From: Boesenbergia rotunda
Lineage: Eukaryota; Streptophyta; Magnoliopsida; Zingiberales; Zingiberaceae
DNA: 64,000 nt
NCBI GenBank assembly: GCA_024364735.1
Contig: JAGFNQ010005215.1
Coordinates: 28,273-92,272, forward strand
Direction: 5' to 3'
Shown here: one piece after another, positions 11,537-22,679 of the stretch
Numbering within the stretch: the first letter of the stretch is position 1
Layout: each line of letters starts with the position of its first letter
Position numbers and translations under genes: made by a program
Notes under the pieces: generated by a model
What the model was told of the DNA's origin: nothing
What the model saw: the letters and a program-made list of their open reading frames with translations, nothing else
Database searches by the model: none

Positions 11537-12426
11537 CAAGGCCGTCTCAAGGTTCCATAAGACCCTAGGCTAAATTATTTTTTAGATCTTTAATAATTTT
11601 TTTAAAAAATTAAAATTTTCCCTCACCCTTTTATTCAGACTTGGGATCGACAATGGTGGGTTTAAATTTTTTTAAAAAATAAAATATTAATTTAAAAATA
11701 AATTTTTATATAAAATTTAGTTTTCTAACTTTTTGAGATACAAAATTATTAATTAAATTTTTATATTCAAGTTTTGATAATATTTTTTTTTTGAATTGAT
11801 AAAATTGCTAGAAGAAGGATTGGAAGAAGAAAAGAGTGAAAAAATATTACCCAATACCAAGCGAGGGAGGATTGAGTCCTGAGAAGAAGGATGTCTTCTT
11901 AGAAAATCACTTATGAGGAAAGAAAACTACAAGTACTTAATATTGATGCTTGTTGGCTCTTGAAAAACTGAGCTAATGAGATATAAAATAGAATGAAAAA
12001 AGTAATTCAGCCTTAATATATTATAGTCCTGAATAAAAATTTTATGGTAATATAATAATTATAATCAATATAAAATTAATTATTGGGTGGTTGTTGTTGA
12101 GTTTTGGAATGAGTTTTGGCATGATTAATGTCATACACGTGTGACAAATGAGGAAGCTTGGATTAATGTCATGCCAGTTTGCCTGCAGCGGAAATGTCAT
12201 GCACGCGTGAAAGCTTAGATTAATGCCATGCAGTGGAAATCGCAACATGCAGCATGCAGCAGTGGAAATCGTGCTGCATGCCATAATGCAGCAGCGAAAA
12301 TTATGTTGGCATGCATTAGATAAAAAAATTATTAAAATTAATTAATTTTTTTATAATAATAATGGGCCCTAATCTTATTGGGGCCCTAGGCACAAGTCTT
12401 AATGCCTATGCCTTAAGCCGGGCCTG
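11537..12426. mobile_element. hAT-type non-autonomous DNA transposon
   Basis: This 890-bp insertion in copia pol has 8-bp duplications GGTGTAAC at 11529-11536 and 12427-12434. The ends are CAAGGCCGTC and, reverse complemented, CAGGCCCGGC, a short imperfect terminal inverted repeat. The 8-bp duplication and CAGG-type ends fit hAT. No transposase is encoded; 12100-12300 carries repeated GTCATGCA/GCAGTGGAAAT motifs. Confidence 0.82.
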
Positions 12427-12434
12427 GGTGTAAC

Positions 12435-12985
12435 CAAAGAACTTTTAGTCCTCAGACTCGAAGCACCTAGTATGTAGTTTAAAGACGTGCATTTATGGTT
12501 TGAAACAGGCGTCCTATCAATGGTATCGAATGCTTGGATAGTAGGAGGTCCGCTTTGGACTATATTTTCATGCTTGCTGGACGGGCTATATCTTGGAATA
12601 GTGTCAAATAAACACTAGTAGCCACTTCTACCATGGAGGTAGAGTTGGTAGCATACTATGAAGTATCCAATCATGGGATTTGGCTACGGGACTTTATCAT
12701 TGAATTGCATATTGTTGATGGCATTGACAGGACACTAAAGATCAATTGTGATAATAAAGCCGCAGAACTATATGTCAAAAACAATAATAGTTTGTCGAAG
12801 TCTGAACGCATCGACATCAAGTTTCTAGCGGTTAAAGAAAGAGTTTAGAGTCATCAGATCATAATAGAGCACATCATCATAGATTCCAAGTTGGCCGATC
12901 CACTCAACAAAGGCTTGTTGCCTAAGGTGTTTCATGCACATGTTGTGGATATGAAAGTTCTTCTTATAGGAGAAGAATTCATTTA
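12435..12985 (+). pseudogene. Copia pol remnant: end of reverse transcriptase and RNase H
   Basis: It resumes directly after the hAT duplication with a reverse-transcriptase fragment (KTCIYGLKQAS-like, near 12483) and then jumps, by deletion, to RNase H. RNase H is seen as EVELVAYYE and INCDNKAAELYVKNN in the open stretch 12633-12848, followed past a TAG by HIIIDSKLADPLNKGL. The catalytic YVDD region of reverse transcriptase is missing. Confidence 0.78.
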
Positions 12986-13541
12986 GTTGGAGTTTGTATT
13001 TATTTTATTGCTCTATGTTAATAATGACAAAAATTTTGTTTTGATTATTGTACGTACTTAAAATTCAAAATATTAATGAGAATTTATATGTTTATTTGAC
13101 ACTCTTAATATAATATCATGATTTACTGCTACTGTTTAACCTTTGGTATTTGTAAATATGATATAGATTCTTTTTTGGAATTATAAAGTTTGGATCATGA
13201 TTTGCTATTGCAGTTTAGCATAATGTATTTGTCAATATGATCAGACTCTTTTAGGTCACTTTGGACCAATTGAAAATTGACATGTATTCATCATATTTCA
13301 TAAAATTTTCACTCTATACATACGCATCTTGATCTATGTCATTAATAATATTGGTATTGTGATTACTATTGGGGCTTGTTACTATCATATATAGTAGTTA
13401 TGACCTCTTTAGTCATATATCAATAATATTAATGGACCAGATTAATTATTTATAGGGGGATCTTGTACCCATAAAGTTTGATATTAACTAAAGTTTTACT
13501 TGTATTTAACATACAACTCACATATAACTCAAGTGGAAGAT

Positions 13542-13890
13542 TGTTGGATATTATTATCCCTATTAGGTGAACTTATTTATAAGTTGTACATGTAAATATA
13601 ATCTGAATCTTTTAAAGTGATCTAACTTATATTTATTGAGTTTCGGATTATTAGATGCAGGTTCAATGTGTAGAACCCTTTAGCTCAATCCGTTATTATC
13701 TATGGACTGATAACAGATTAAATTTCTATATAAAAAAGAGGTCTCAAAGGGTTTAGATGATCATCTTGATAGAGCTCTTGGTTCCCTCTTGACCTAAAAT
13801 TTTTTTGGCACCATTAACCCTAAGTCTTTTGGAAGATTCTCCTTCTTCTTTCCGCTACATCTTTTTCTATGGGGATTAAGCCGACGATGC
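13542..13890 (+). mobile_element. Copia 3' LTR (right end uncertain)
   Basis: A polypurine tract AAGTGGAAGA directly precedes TGTTGGATATTATTATCCC, the usual form of a copia 3' LTR start. The right boundary is an estimate because neither the partner LTR nor a target duplication is visible. Confidence 0.6.
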
Positions 13891-14709
13891 TAAAAATAAG
13901 GATTGACTCTTTAATTAAGTTTTTTATTTTTCGATTTATATTTTATTCTTATTATATTATGATTCGAAGAAATAATAAATCTATGCTCATATATTCTATA
14001 TTTTTTCTTTTGAATTTTTATTTTATTTCTAAAATTTATACGATTCGAAGAAAACTAAAATTTTATCATTTTTTCCTTCGACTTCAATAAATTAAGAATA
14101 ACTTTTCCTTCACTCCCAGTTGAAGTTCTTATAGAGTTTAATATATTTTTAAAATTATCATGAATAACTTTATCTTTAAAAAATTGCTGTATTTAATAAA
14201 AAATTATTTACCAGAATTCAAATTTATTTATTGTATATATTTTTTATTATTGAACAAACGCAAACAAACGTTATCTCATTAAGCACCAAGTTTATTTATG
14301 AATGCCTGATTTTTTTCATAATCTATTTGATTAAGTCATATATATCAATAATAAAAATTATATAATTAAAAATAATTCAAGAAATATAAAAAAAATAAAC
14401 ATTCTACTATTTCTTGTTTTTTTAAAAAAAATCCTTATTCTAATATTATTAAATCATAATTATTATACCATGTTAAAGTAAATCAACTTAATTTATTTAA
14501 AATTATTATACATATAAAATATTTTTTTATCAATTCGATTAAAATTATTTATATAAGATTAAAATATTATCAATTCGATTAAAATATTTTTTTTTATCAA
14601 TTGATTAAAAATTTTAGTTGCTTTGCAGAACAAGTCTCCTTGCCAATCCATTTAACTACCGTCGCCTTTAAACCCTTTCGAGTTCCACCTTCCTCCGCTG
14701 CTTGCTCCG
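13891..14709 (+). promoter_or_regulatory. AT-rich upstream region of the RING-H2 gene
   Basis: There is no gene in this very AT-rich stretch. The last 70 bases before the ATG turn C/T-rich (around 14640-14705), like a short plant 5' leader. A TTTAAA at about 14668 is the nearest TATA-like element, and it is weak. The transcription start is not determined. Confidence 0.35.
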
Positions 14710-15429
14710 ATGGCCATAGGCGGCGCCGCCCTTAACTTCGACTTCTACACAGACAATGCTAGCCCTGACTATGGGCTTTCTCCGATGGCCACAGGCGCCG
14801 CCGCCCTCGACTTAGACTGGTACACAGACACTGCTACCTCCGACCATGGGCTTGCCAGCGTCCTCCCCGCGCTCTACATCCTTCTAGCATTCATCGGTGT
14901 ACTAATCTTGCTATTTTGGCTTAAGCTTTGTTTTGATTTGACTCCGGCCCAGCGCGTCGAGCTCGTTAATGGCCGCGGCCGCGGCCGCTTCGACACCTTC
15001 CGCCCGATACAAGAAACCTCCAGAAATTTCTTGCAGATGACCGTCATCTCCCGAAGCAATCGTCTTTCGGTCGTCCACGCGATAAACCCGAACGGAGACA
15101 CGGACGAGGCCGCGGTGGTCGCCAGGGCTGGGGGCACGACGACAGTGGATGAGCGGCCGGTGGTCGTGGTTCCCGCCGGAGTCAATGAGTGGGTCATCGA
15201 CGCGCTTTGTATCTCCCAATACAAGGCCGGTGAGGGCCTCCGCGACGGCTCCAGTGGCGAGACCTCCGAGTGCATGATCTGCCTCGGCGAGATCATGGAC
15301 GGGCAGATCGTCCGGTATCTGCCGGAGTGCTGCCATGTCTTCCACGTCCCATGCATCGATGCATGGCTCGCCGATCACGTCAGCTGCCCTCTCTGCCGGA
15401 GGGCCGTATTGAGCAATTCCGCAGTCTAA
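14710..15429 (+). CDS. RING-H2 (ATL-like) membrane-anchored E3 ubiquitin ligase
   Basis: This intact, intronless 239-residue gene is the only convincing intact host gene here. A hydrophobic segment at residues 50-76 should anchor it in a membrane. The RING-H2 domain at 188-229 has all eight zinc ligands (C188, C191, C207, H209, H212, C215, C226, C229) with ATL spacing (C-x2-C-x15-C-x-H-x2-H-x2-C-x10-C-x2-C) and the tryptophan of CIDAWL. RING-H2 domains bring a ubiquitin-charged E2 to a substrate. Family members are usually intronless and of similar length. The GLD motif that normally precedes the RING is degenerate (GVNEWVIDAL). The first 50 residues are two tandem copies of a 25-residue unit, so Met26 could be the ancestral start. 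High GC, especially at third positions, contrasts with the surroundings. The substrate is unknown. Confidence 0.9.
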   Translation: MAIGGAALNFDFYTDNASPDYGLSPMATGAAALDLDWYTDTATSDHGLASVLPALYILLAFIGVLILLFWLKLCFDLTPAQRVELVNGRGRGRFDTFRPIQETSRNFLQMTVISRSNRLSVVHAINPNGDTDEAAVVARAGGTTTVDERPVVVVPAGVNEWVIDALCISQYKAGEGLRDGSSGETSECMICLGEIMDGQIVRYLPECCHVFHVPCIDAWLADHVSCPLCRRAVLSNSAV

Positions 15430-15928
15430 CCTTTCTGATATCTCCGGCGAACTTCCTTTTCACAGGAATTAATTACTGACTCGTTCTGCAATTGACAGAT
15501 TTCAGATTAATGAGAAGCAAATCTCAAATTATTTGCTACGTTTTAGTATTCGCATAATTATTTTTGGATTAATGGCTAAAACGAACTTCGTTTATCATAA
15601 TAAATCTTATCATAAACTTTTAAAATTAATAAATTTAATATATATATATATATATATACACCGATTGTTACGTGTGTAATAATACAAAATTTAATCTCAT
15701 TGTAAGATAAGAATTATTTTAGTTAAAATTTAAACTGTCATTTTTTATTTTGTTAAATTATTTTCTAAAATTTTAATTTTGGATTAACATAATATAATTA
15801 TAGATTTATCATTTGAATTTTTATTTTTAATATTTATTATTTTAGTTTATGAATTTTTAGAATTTGAAATATAAGAAGTTGAAATTATTAATAAATTTTG
15901 AAATTAATTTAATTTTACTGTGATTCAT
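15430..15928. other. AT-rich 3' flank of the RING-H2 gene
   Basis: It holds a (TA)n run at 15638-15659 and otherwise unstructured AT-rich sequence. The 3' UTR and polyadenylation site probably lie in the first 200 bases but no signal stands out. Confidence 0.4.
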
Positions 15929-15932
15929 CCTT

Positions 15933-16955
15933 GTGCCTATGAGTGACTAAGGCACCTAAACCGAATCCAGATGCCTCGATTCGATCAAACAATATTTTTT
16001 AAAATTTTATTTTTTTTTAGCTTGGCATTAAACTAATAAAATTTTTATCTTTAGAATTCAGTAGTTGGATTATAGCATTCAACTTAAAAAATTTAAAATA
16101 AAAAAAAACTTTAAATACTCATGGGGTATATATTTAGGATGCCTAATAGTAATTTTTTAATTTATTTTTTTACCTCTGGGTTTAAGTCACTTAGATTTAA
16201 TGTTTAGGATTTAAAGGTTGAGTTACTATGTTCAAGCTAAAAAAATAAAATTAAAAAGTTTAAGTGCTAACAAGGTATAGTATATATCTATTTAAGATTT
16301 AGGATTTATGAAATGTTAATTTTAAAAAAACGCATGAGGTGTCTGGATCAAAATCCAAGAGTCCCTGTGCCTATGAGTGACTAAGGCACCTAAATCGAAT
16401 CCAGATGTCTCGATTCGATCAAACAATATTTTTTAAAATTTTATTTTTTTTAGCTTGGCATTAAACTAATAAAATTTTTATCTTTAGAATTTAGTAGTTG
16501 GATTATAGCATTCAAGTTAAAAAATTTAAAATAAAAAAAACTTTAAGTACTCATGGGGTATATATTTAGGATGCCTAATAGTAATTTTTTTATTTATTTT
16601 TTACCTCTGTGTTTAAGTCACTTAGATTTAATGTTTAGGATTTAAAGGTTGAGTTACTATGTTCAAGCTAAAAAAAATAAAATTAAAAAGTTTAAGTGCT
16701 AACAAGGTATAGTATATATCTATTTAAGATTTAGGATTTATGAAATGTTAATTTTAAAAAAAATGCATGAGGCGCCTGGATCAAAATCCAAGAGCCTCGT
16801 GCACACGTGTGTGTGTGTGTGTAAAAAAAATAAAATTAAAAAGTTTAAGTGCTAACAAGGTATAGTATATATCTATTTAAGATTTAGGATTTATGAAATG
16901 TTAATTTTAAAAAAAATAAGCATGAGGCGCCTGGATCAAAATCCAAGAGCCTCGT
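15933..16955 (+). repeat. 434-bp tandem duplication plus a partial third copy
   Basis: Copy 1 (15933-16366) and copy 2 (16367-16800) start with GTGCCTATGAGTGACTAAGG and end with a hairpin-forming GAGGCGCCTGGATC...GAGCCTC. A third, partial copy (about 16826-16955) repeats only the last third, after a (GT)n run at 16806-16822. The copies differ by a few substitutions and homopolymer lengths. No coding potential. Confidence 0.85.
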
Positions 16956-17165
16956 GTATAAAAACCTTCACTCTCTCTTCACTTTTCCAAATTTTAAATT
17001 TCCCTCGCTCTTGTGCCCCTCTCCTTCGCTACCATCTTCCGTCGCTCTTGTTCCTATCCTCGCTGTCGTCTTCCATCACTCTTGCTCATATCCTCGTCGT
17101 CGTCTTCTGTCACTGTCACTCCTTCCTTCGCCAGACGTAAACAAAGTTACGTCAAAGATCTTTTC
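16956..17165 (+). repeat. Inverted-repeat arm A (TATA box plus CT-rich leader)
   Basis: It starts with TATAAAAACC and continues CT-rich with internal repeats of about 34 bp (TCTTCCGTCGCTCTTG-like). The reverse complement of 25176-25097 joined to 22796-22680 matches it over its whole length, by eye about three bases in four. Short ORFs here are chance frames. Confidence 0.7.
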
Positions 17166-17423
17166 GTCGGCCGACCAAGACCCTCAAAATCAAACAAAAC
17201 CTAACGTTGCCACCCCCACCCCTTCCATTCCGCCTTGTAATTTTTTAATTAGGATTTTAACTACAACGTCAACTACTATAGTGCTATGGTAATACACATT
17301 GTAATAGCTACCATAAAGTTGCTAGTACAACCTTGTTACTGTTATAACTTTGAAATTACTACAACGAAAAAATTGTTGTAATTTTTTTGGTTATCTTATT
17401 AGCAGGAAACTAGGCAAACATCC
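17166..17423. other. Unassigned AT-rich spacer
   Basis: No feature is recognised between inverted arm A and the gypsy remnant. Confidence 0.4.
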
Positions 17424-18400
17424 GTGATAGGGATGAGCAATCCGGGGTGGACATGTGGCACGGGAAAGTCATGTGGCAGGGCCATCGAACTAGTGCCCCG
17501 AGGTCAAACCAAAAACCGGGCTCCCGAGATCATCTTGGGAGAATGGAAGAGAGCCCTGAGGTCAAGCTAGGAATCGGACCCTCGAGACTATCTCGGGAGA
17601 GCGGAAGAAGACCTCGAGGTCATCTCAGGAGATAAGACTTCGAGACTGACTCGGGAGATTGGAGCTTAAAGCTTAACGTAGGGATAAGAAAGACAGGCTT
17701 CAAGCACTTGCTCCTCCTTCCATAACAGGAAAGTCATTAGGTAATTATTGTTCATAACACACAGTAATTAAGGTCTTAATAGTCACAGTGGTCGTTACTA
17801 GAAGATAACAACTATCAAGTACCCGATGATTAAGGAACGTGGAGGAGGACGCGGGGACACATGTGAGGAAGACATCAGGTATATAAGATGCCTCGGTGCC
17901 CAGGTAAAGAGGGGTAAGCTTTCCAGAATTATAACACTTTGATTCCTCGTTGTTCTCCAAAAATGATAGAGTTATGACTTGAGCATCAAAGAGGGCTCCA
18001 CTAGAACATCTTCCGGTGCATCCCCTTTATGCTCGTGTTAATCTCGCAGACGTTGACATCCTCTCCTCGTCATCATCACCGTGGGCTATGCGTTGGTGAT
18101 TCGCCATCCCCGTCGGTCGCTTCGGGAACAAGTTTGGAATCGTCTATGGGAAACATCAAAGCACCAAAAGGAACACCGTGATGGCAGATCCAGAGGGACA
18201 ACCTACCATTCTAACACGGGAGGAGTTGGATTGTTTAGTCGCCAACGCCATCAGAGGAGCGCTAGAGCAATGTCGGCCTCGCACAACCAAAGTCGAAGAT
18301 CCATCTCGCCACCAGCAGGGTCGGCAATGATAGCCCCAGTGCCTAGGCGCGATTTCATGGGAGAAGACGGAAGGTCACTTTCGCCTTCCCTTTTATAGGC
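17424..18400 (+). mobile_element. Ty3/gypsy-like 5' remnant: LTR, leader and start of gag
   Basis: An LTR-like stretch contains repeated CTCGGGAGA motifs (17480-17660) and a TATA box (TATATAAG near 17880). A leader TTTGGAATCGTCTATGGGAA near 18132 resembles the 'TTTGGCGCCGTCTGTGGGAA' leader of many plant gypsy elements. An ATG at 18180 then opens MADPEGQPTILTREELDCLV, a gag-like N-terminus that stops after about 50 codons (near 18330). LTR ends were not resolved and no pol remains. Confidence 0.45.
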
Positions 18401-18819
18401 AAGGAGCCGCTCTCGTGCGATGAATAGAGGCATGACACATGGACAGTGATAACTGCCAGTCTCGAGGCATCGCCATTCATTATGGTCATTAGTCGTATGA
18501 CCCCACTAAGCATATCTGAGGGAAATCACGCAAAATGACCCTACCACCTGGCAGTATTTTATTCGCCGGAACACTATCTCTCCATTAAGATACCCCATAC
18601 GCTCTTAATGGGTAATGGACATCTATCATTACCGGGCCTTGGAACTCGCAAGGACTCTTGGATTAACTCAAAGGACCACCTTGGGCCAAGCAACGAATGT
18701 TTTGATTCCTAGGACCCAACAAGTCGTCAAGAGAGAAGGAACGGTAATATGGGGCCCGCAGATATTTCACTCCCCCTCATCGTGCCACCAGCCTAATCAG
18801 TCGGCCACACTTTATACTA
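18401..18819. other. Unassigned spacer before E2
   Basis: This moderately GC-rich stretch has no supported gene, probably more retroelement debris. Similarity to the E3 interior begins only around 18820. Confidence 0.35.
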
Positions 18820-21800
18820 GCTTTCCTTTTGCTAAACTTAGAATGGCTAGATAGGAAAAAGATTGGTTGATACTTGCCTAACATAGTACCAGGATGGGGC
18901 GAGATGATAGTACGTTGGGGAAGCTTGGTCTTGGAAGTCAAGAAGGGTAAGGGGTACCCGACTTGGTCGACCTAGCTAAGTAGAACTAGTCGAAGTTACC
19001 TCGCCACATCTTAGACTAGTTAGACCAGAGTTTTCCAAAGAATAAATTGAAAGTATCATTTCTTTAAAAGGCTTTGTCTAAGGAAAGAGTTATTAATCCA
19101 ATAAGGCTTAAGCGAAAGTAGGCCCCTGTGTCTCGCCAAGACCTGGAAGCCAATTATTGAAATTTACTTTTAAATTAATAATTGTTAAACTTAAATCTAA
19201 CTCAAGGTCAGGCAATCTATAAAATTAAATTGAGAAAAATTATTTAAGCATCTCACAACACCCATAAGGAAATCATACTTGTTTGTACTACGACATTCAG
19301 AATGAGTGAGATAATAAGGACTAATCAATTGATAAATATTTTCAAAATATTTTCAAAAATTCTTAGAATATTTTCTTAAAAAACTATTTTTAAAATAATG
19401 ATTAAACATAATAATATTTTAATTAATTTCATGCATGATTGTGTGTATCTATAAATATATTTCAAAAATTATATCTTTTCGAAAGTTGTTTGACCTACAC
19501 ATATACACAAATCTTCTAGGTCAACACTAAAGTCCCTTAAGACACTTAAGTAGAGTTCCTTGTAGTTAACAAGGGTAGCCAGAAGGTGTCAGGTTCAGAG
19601 GGAGTCTATTTTTTTCAATTCTATTAAAATTATTTTTCAATAATTATTCTTTTCGAAATTTATCGCTTTTAAAATAGTTTTTGCTTAAAAAAATTATTAT
19701 GTCTTTCAAAATACTTTTCGAAAAAAATTTTCCAAAAATTTATTATGTCATTCAAAATATTTTTCGATATATAATTCTTTAAAAATTATCATATTATTTC
19801 AAAAATATTTTTTTCTGAAATATACGTTAATTGCTCTTATGATATGGATAAACTCTAAAGACACATAGGAAGTTTTCCTTATGATTTGCAAGGGTTCCTA
19901 AGATTGTGTCAGAATTAGAGGGAGTCCTAATCAAAAGAACAATTCGTCCTTTAATTTCTGATTACTTCAAAATATTTCTTAAAATTCTTTTTGTAATTCT
20001 TTTCGTTTGAATCAAACCCTAAGACTCAGAGGAAGATTAACTTGTAGTCAACAAGCTTCCTAGGGCTATGTCAGATTTAGGGGGAGATTCAAATTAAAAG
20101 AAACATTAGATGTTTCAAAAATATTATATTTTCAAAAACATTTTACTTTGAAAATCTTTTGTCTTTTGAATATTTTTGAAAATCTTTGAAAAATTACTTG
20201 AGTTTGAAAAAATCTTCAAGACACATAGGGAAGTTTTCCTTGTAGTGAACAAGGTTTTCTAGGACTGTGTTAGATTGTGGAGGAATCCAAATCAAGAAAA
20301 TTTATTATTTTTTGAAAATCAAAATACATTGAAAATACTTTATCTTGATTGAAAATCTCTAAGACACATAGGAAATTTTCTTGTAGTCAACAAGATTCCT
20401 AGGACTATATCTGATTTAGAGAAATTCAAATCAATAATGTACTCATCTTTTCAAAATGTTACTCAAGTAGTTAGTGTCTATTAAAATATTTTCTAATAAA
20501 GGTACTTGGTTTTGTTAATAAAAAAGGAGGATTTTTGAAAATTATATTTTCTTTAAGAGACTTCAATATTTTCAAAAATCATATTATTGGTGCAAATTTT
20601 AACATAAAATCTTTGTTATTATCATTATTTCTTTTTGATGTGTGCCAAAGGGGGAGAGAGTACCTTAAGTTAGATTTTTTTGATTTCTCTCAAGTATTGA
20701 CCAAAAACCCTTAGACCAAAATCTAACTTAAAATTATCGCGTCAAACATCAAAAAGAAAGAGTTTTTGGTGCAGAGAGCATCAGTCATGAACAGTCAACC
20801 TCTAGTGTTTCAATGTTTGACAATATACCATGGTCTGGTCAATGTGATCAAGGGTTAAGCCAAACAGGACCTGATGTTTGGTAGGGTAAACCTAGGTTTG
20901 TTCAATTTGACAAAGGGTTAGCCAAACAGGATCTGATATTTGGCAAAGGGAATATACCATGGTCTGGTCAAAGTGATCAAGGGTTAAGCCAAACAGAACC
21001 TGATGTTTGGGAGGGTAAACCCAGGTATGATCAGTTTGACAAAGGATTAGTCAAACAGGACCTGTTGTTTGGTAGAGACACTATACTAAGGTCTGGTCAA
21101 AGTGATCAACGGTTAAGCCAAACAGGACCTGATGTTTGGTAGGGTAAACCTAGGTTTGACCAGTTTGACAAAGGTTTAGCCAAATAGGACCTAATGTTTG
21201 GCAGAGTGATTATAACCCAGGGTTGGTCAGTTTGACCAAGGGATTAAACCAAACTGGATTTGAGGTTTGGTAGAGAGAGAGTATACTTACCTGTAGTTTG
21301 GAAGAAAGAAGTATAGTCAGGATCAAGATGACTAGCAAAGAAATCCTGGTGAGTGAAGATGGATCCTAGTGAGTGAAGCTAGGTGGAAGAAGTCCTGGTG
21401 AGTGAAACTAGGTAAGAAGTCTTGACCTGCACGGTTGGGCACGAAGTCCTGGCCAAGGGTTGAGCACCAAAGTCTTGGTCCATGGGATTGAGCACGAATT
21501 CTTGGTCGGGGATCAGGCAATGAAGTCTTTACCAAGCAAGGACTACGAACAAAAGTACAGACAGGTCGAGGATAGGACGTCTCGAGATCCGGGAGTCTCG
21601 GAGGTCGAGCACGAAGTCTTGGTCCAGGGGACCAAGCAGAAGACTTTGTCGAGCGGCGATCGAGGACAGAAGTACAGACGGGTCTAGGTCAGACGACTTG
21701 AGATCTGGATTCTCAAAGGCCGAGCAAAAGTCCAACCGGAGGTCCCGGTTGGCAAAGGGTTACTTCTCCAAGGTGGAGTAGATGAGGACGCATTCCCCTA

Positions 21801-22666
21801 GAAAGGGAACAGTAGGCGTCGGTTCAACCTAGGATTTCATTTGAAATCCAAAGTCAGAACCTAGGATTCTTTGTCTATTTGCATTGTGTTTGTTTGTCTT
21901 GCAGGAACCTGGAGTTGGAGGCAAGATAGGAGAACAAATGCAAGAAAACAGGGTGTTGGGATGAAGCTTCCTGGGCGCCTGAATGGTATCAGGCGCCCCA
22001 TAGGGAAGGTGCCCTGGGTTGAGGGTGCCCTTCCTAGGTGCCCACCAAACTAGGCACCTGAAGCTTACCAGTCGCCTGGGAAGCAAGCTTTATCCTAGCA
22101 CCAAGTTCGCCGGTTCGGATCAGGTTTGACCGCTTTTGAGGCGCCCCATAAGCTATCAGGCGCTCGAGAACCATGGATAAAAGGGTGTTCGACCCCTCAG
22201 CTCAGATCATCATGTTTTCCATCTGTTCATTCATTCTATGCAAAGCAAGAGCGCTCGGACGAAGTTCTGCAACCAAGGAGGCTCCAGAGGAAGTGCGCGA
22301 TGCTTCGGAGTTCCAGATTGGTTGAGATCGTCGACTTGTTTGGTTTGCTTTTAGTTTACAAGTTATTTTACTGTTTATCCTTTTATACTTGTAAATAATC
22401 TAAACTATAAGATGGGTTTTCTCCACCTTCAGAAATTCCAGAAAGGAGACCATTAGTGGACTCACGCGAGTACATAGGCCTTGGACGTACTGACCCTAGG
22501 AGGTTGGGAACCAAGTAAATAAATCTCACGTGTCTGCTGTGTTTTGTTCTTTACTTTTATTATTCCGCTGTGCTACTAACATTTTTTATACAAAGTTAAA
22601 TGAAGAAAAGTTGAAACGAAGCAGGAGTCGATATTCACCCCCTCTATTGACATCACCGATCCTACA
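18820..22666 (+). mobile_element. E2: truncated Sirevirus-like element (3' half)
   Basis: It holds only non-coding interior (18820-20763) and the 3' LTR. The interior matches E3 around 36905-37160 and 41112-43149: the same GATGATAGTACGTT stretch, the same CTCGCCAAGACCTGGAAGCC block and the same repeated polypurine tracts (near 19598, 19917, 20076 and 20648). No gag and no 5' LTR are present. Confidence 0.75.
20764..22666 (+). mobile_element. E2 3' LTR
   Basis: It begins with a degenerate TTTTTGGTGCA (expected TGTTGGTGCA), follows an AAAAAGAAAGAG tract, and ends CCTACA. It carries tandem TTTGGTAGGGTAAACC-type units (20815-21280), then the family's ACGAAGTCCTGG units (21300-21650). It shares its 3' part (ACCCCCTCTAT...CCTACA) with the E3 LTRs. 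Confidence 0.7.
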
Positions 22667-22679
22667 AAGAGCCCTGAGG

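Larger units (their letters stand above)
6124..13890 (+). mobile_element. Old Ty1/copia element, decayed and interrupted
   Basis: Fragments of copia pol occur in order: GAG-pre-integrase (6124-6239 joined to 9716), integrase (to about 11090), N-terminal reverse transcriptase (11150-11528), then a short reverse-transcriptase piece and RNase H (12435-12985), polypurine tract and 3' LTR (from 13542). It is interrupted by a gypsy solo LTR and a hAT element, and its 5' part was displaced by E1. Much of the catalytic reverse transcriptase is deleted. The right end is not resolved. Confidence 0.75.

Noticed and set aside
14874..15378. Two long minus-strand ORFs over the RING gene
   Set aside because: They are antisense shadows of a GC-rich coding region; the plus frame has the full RING-H2 motif.
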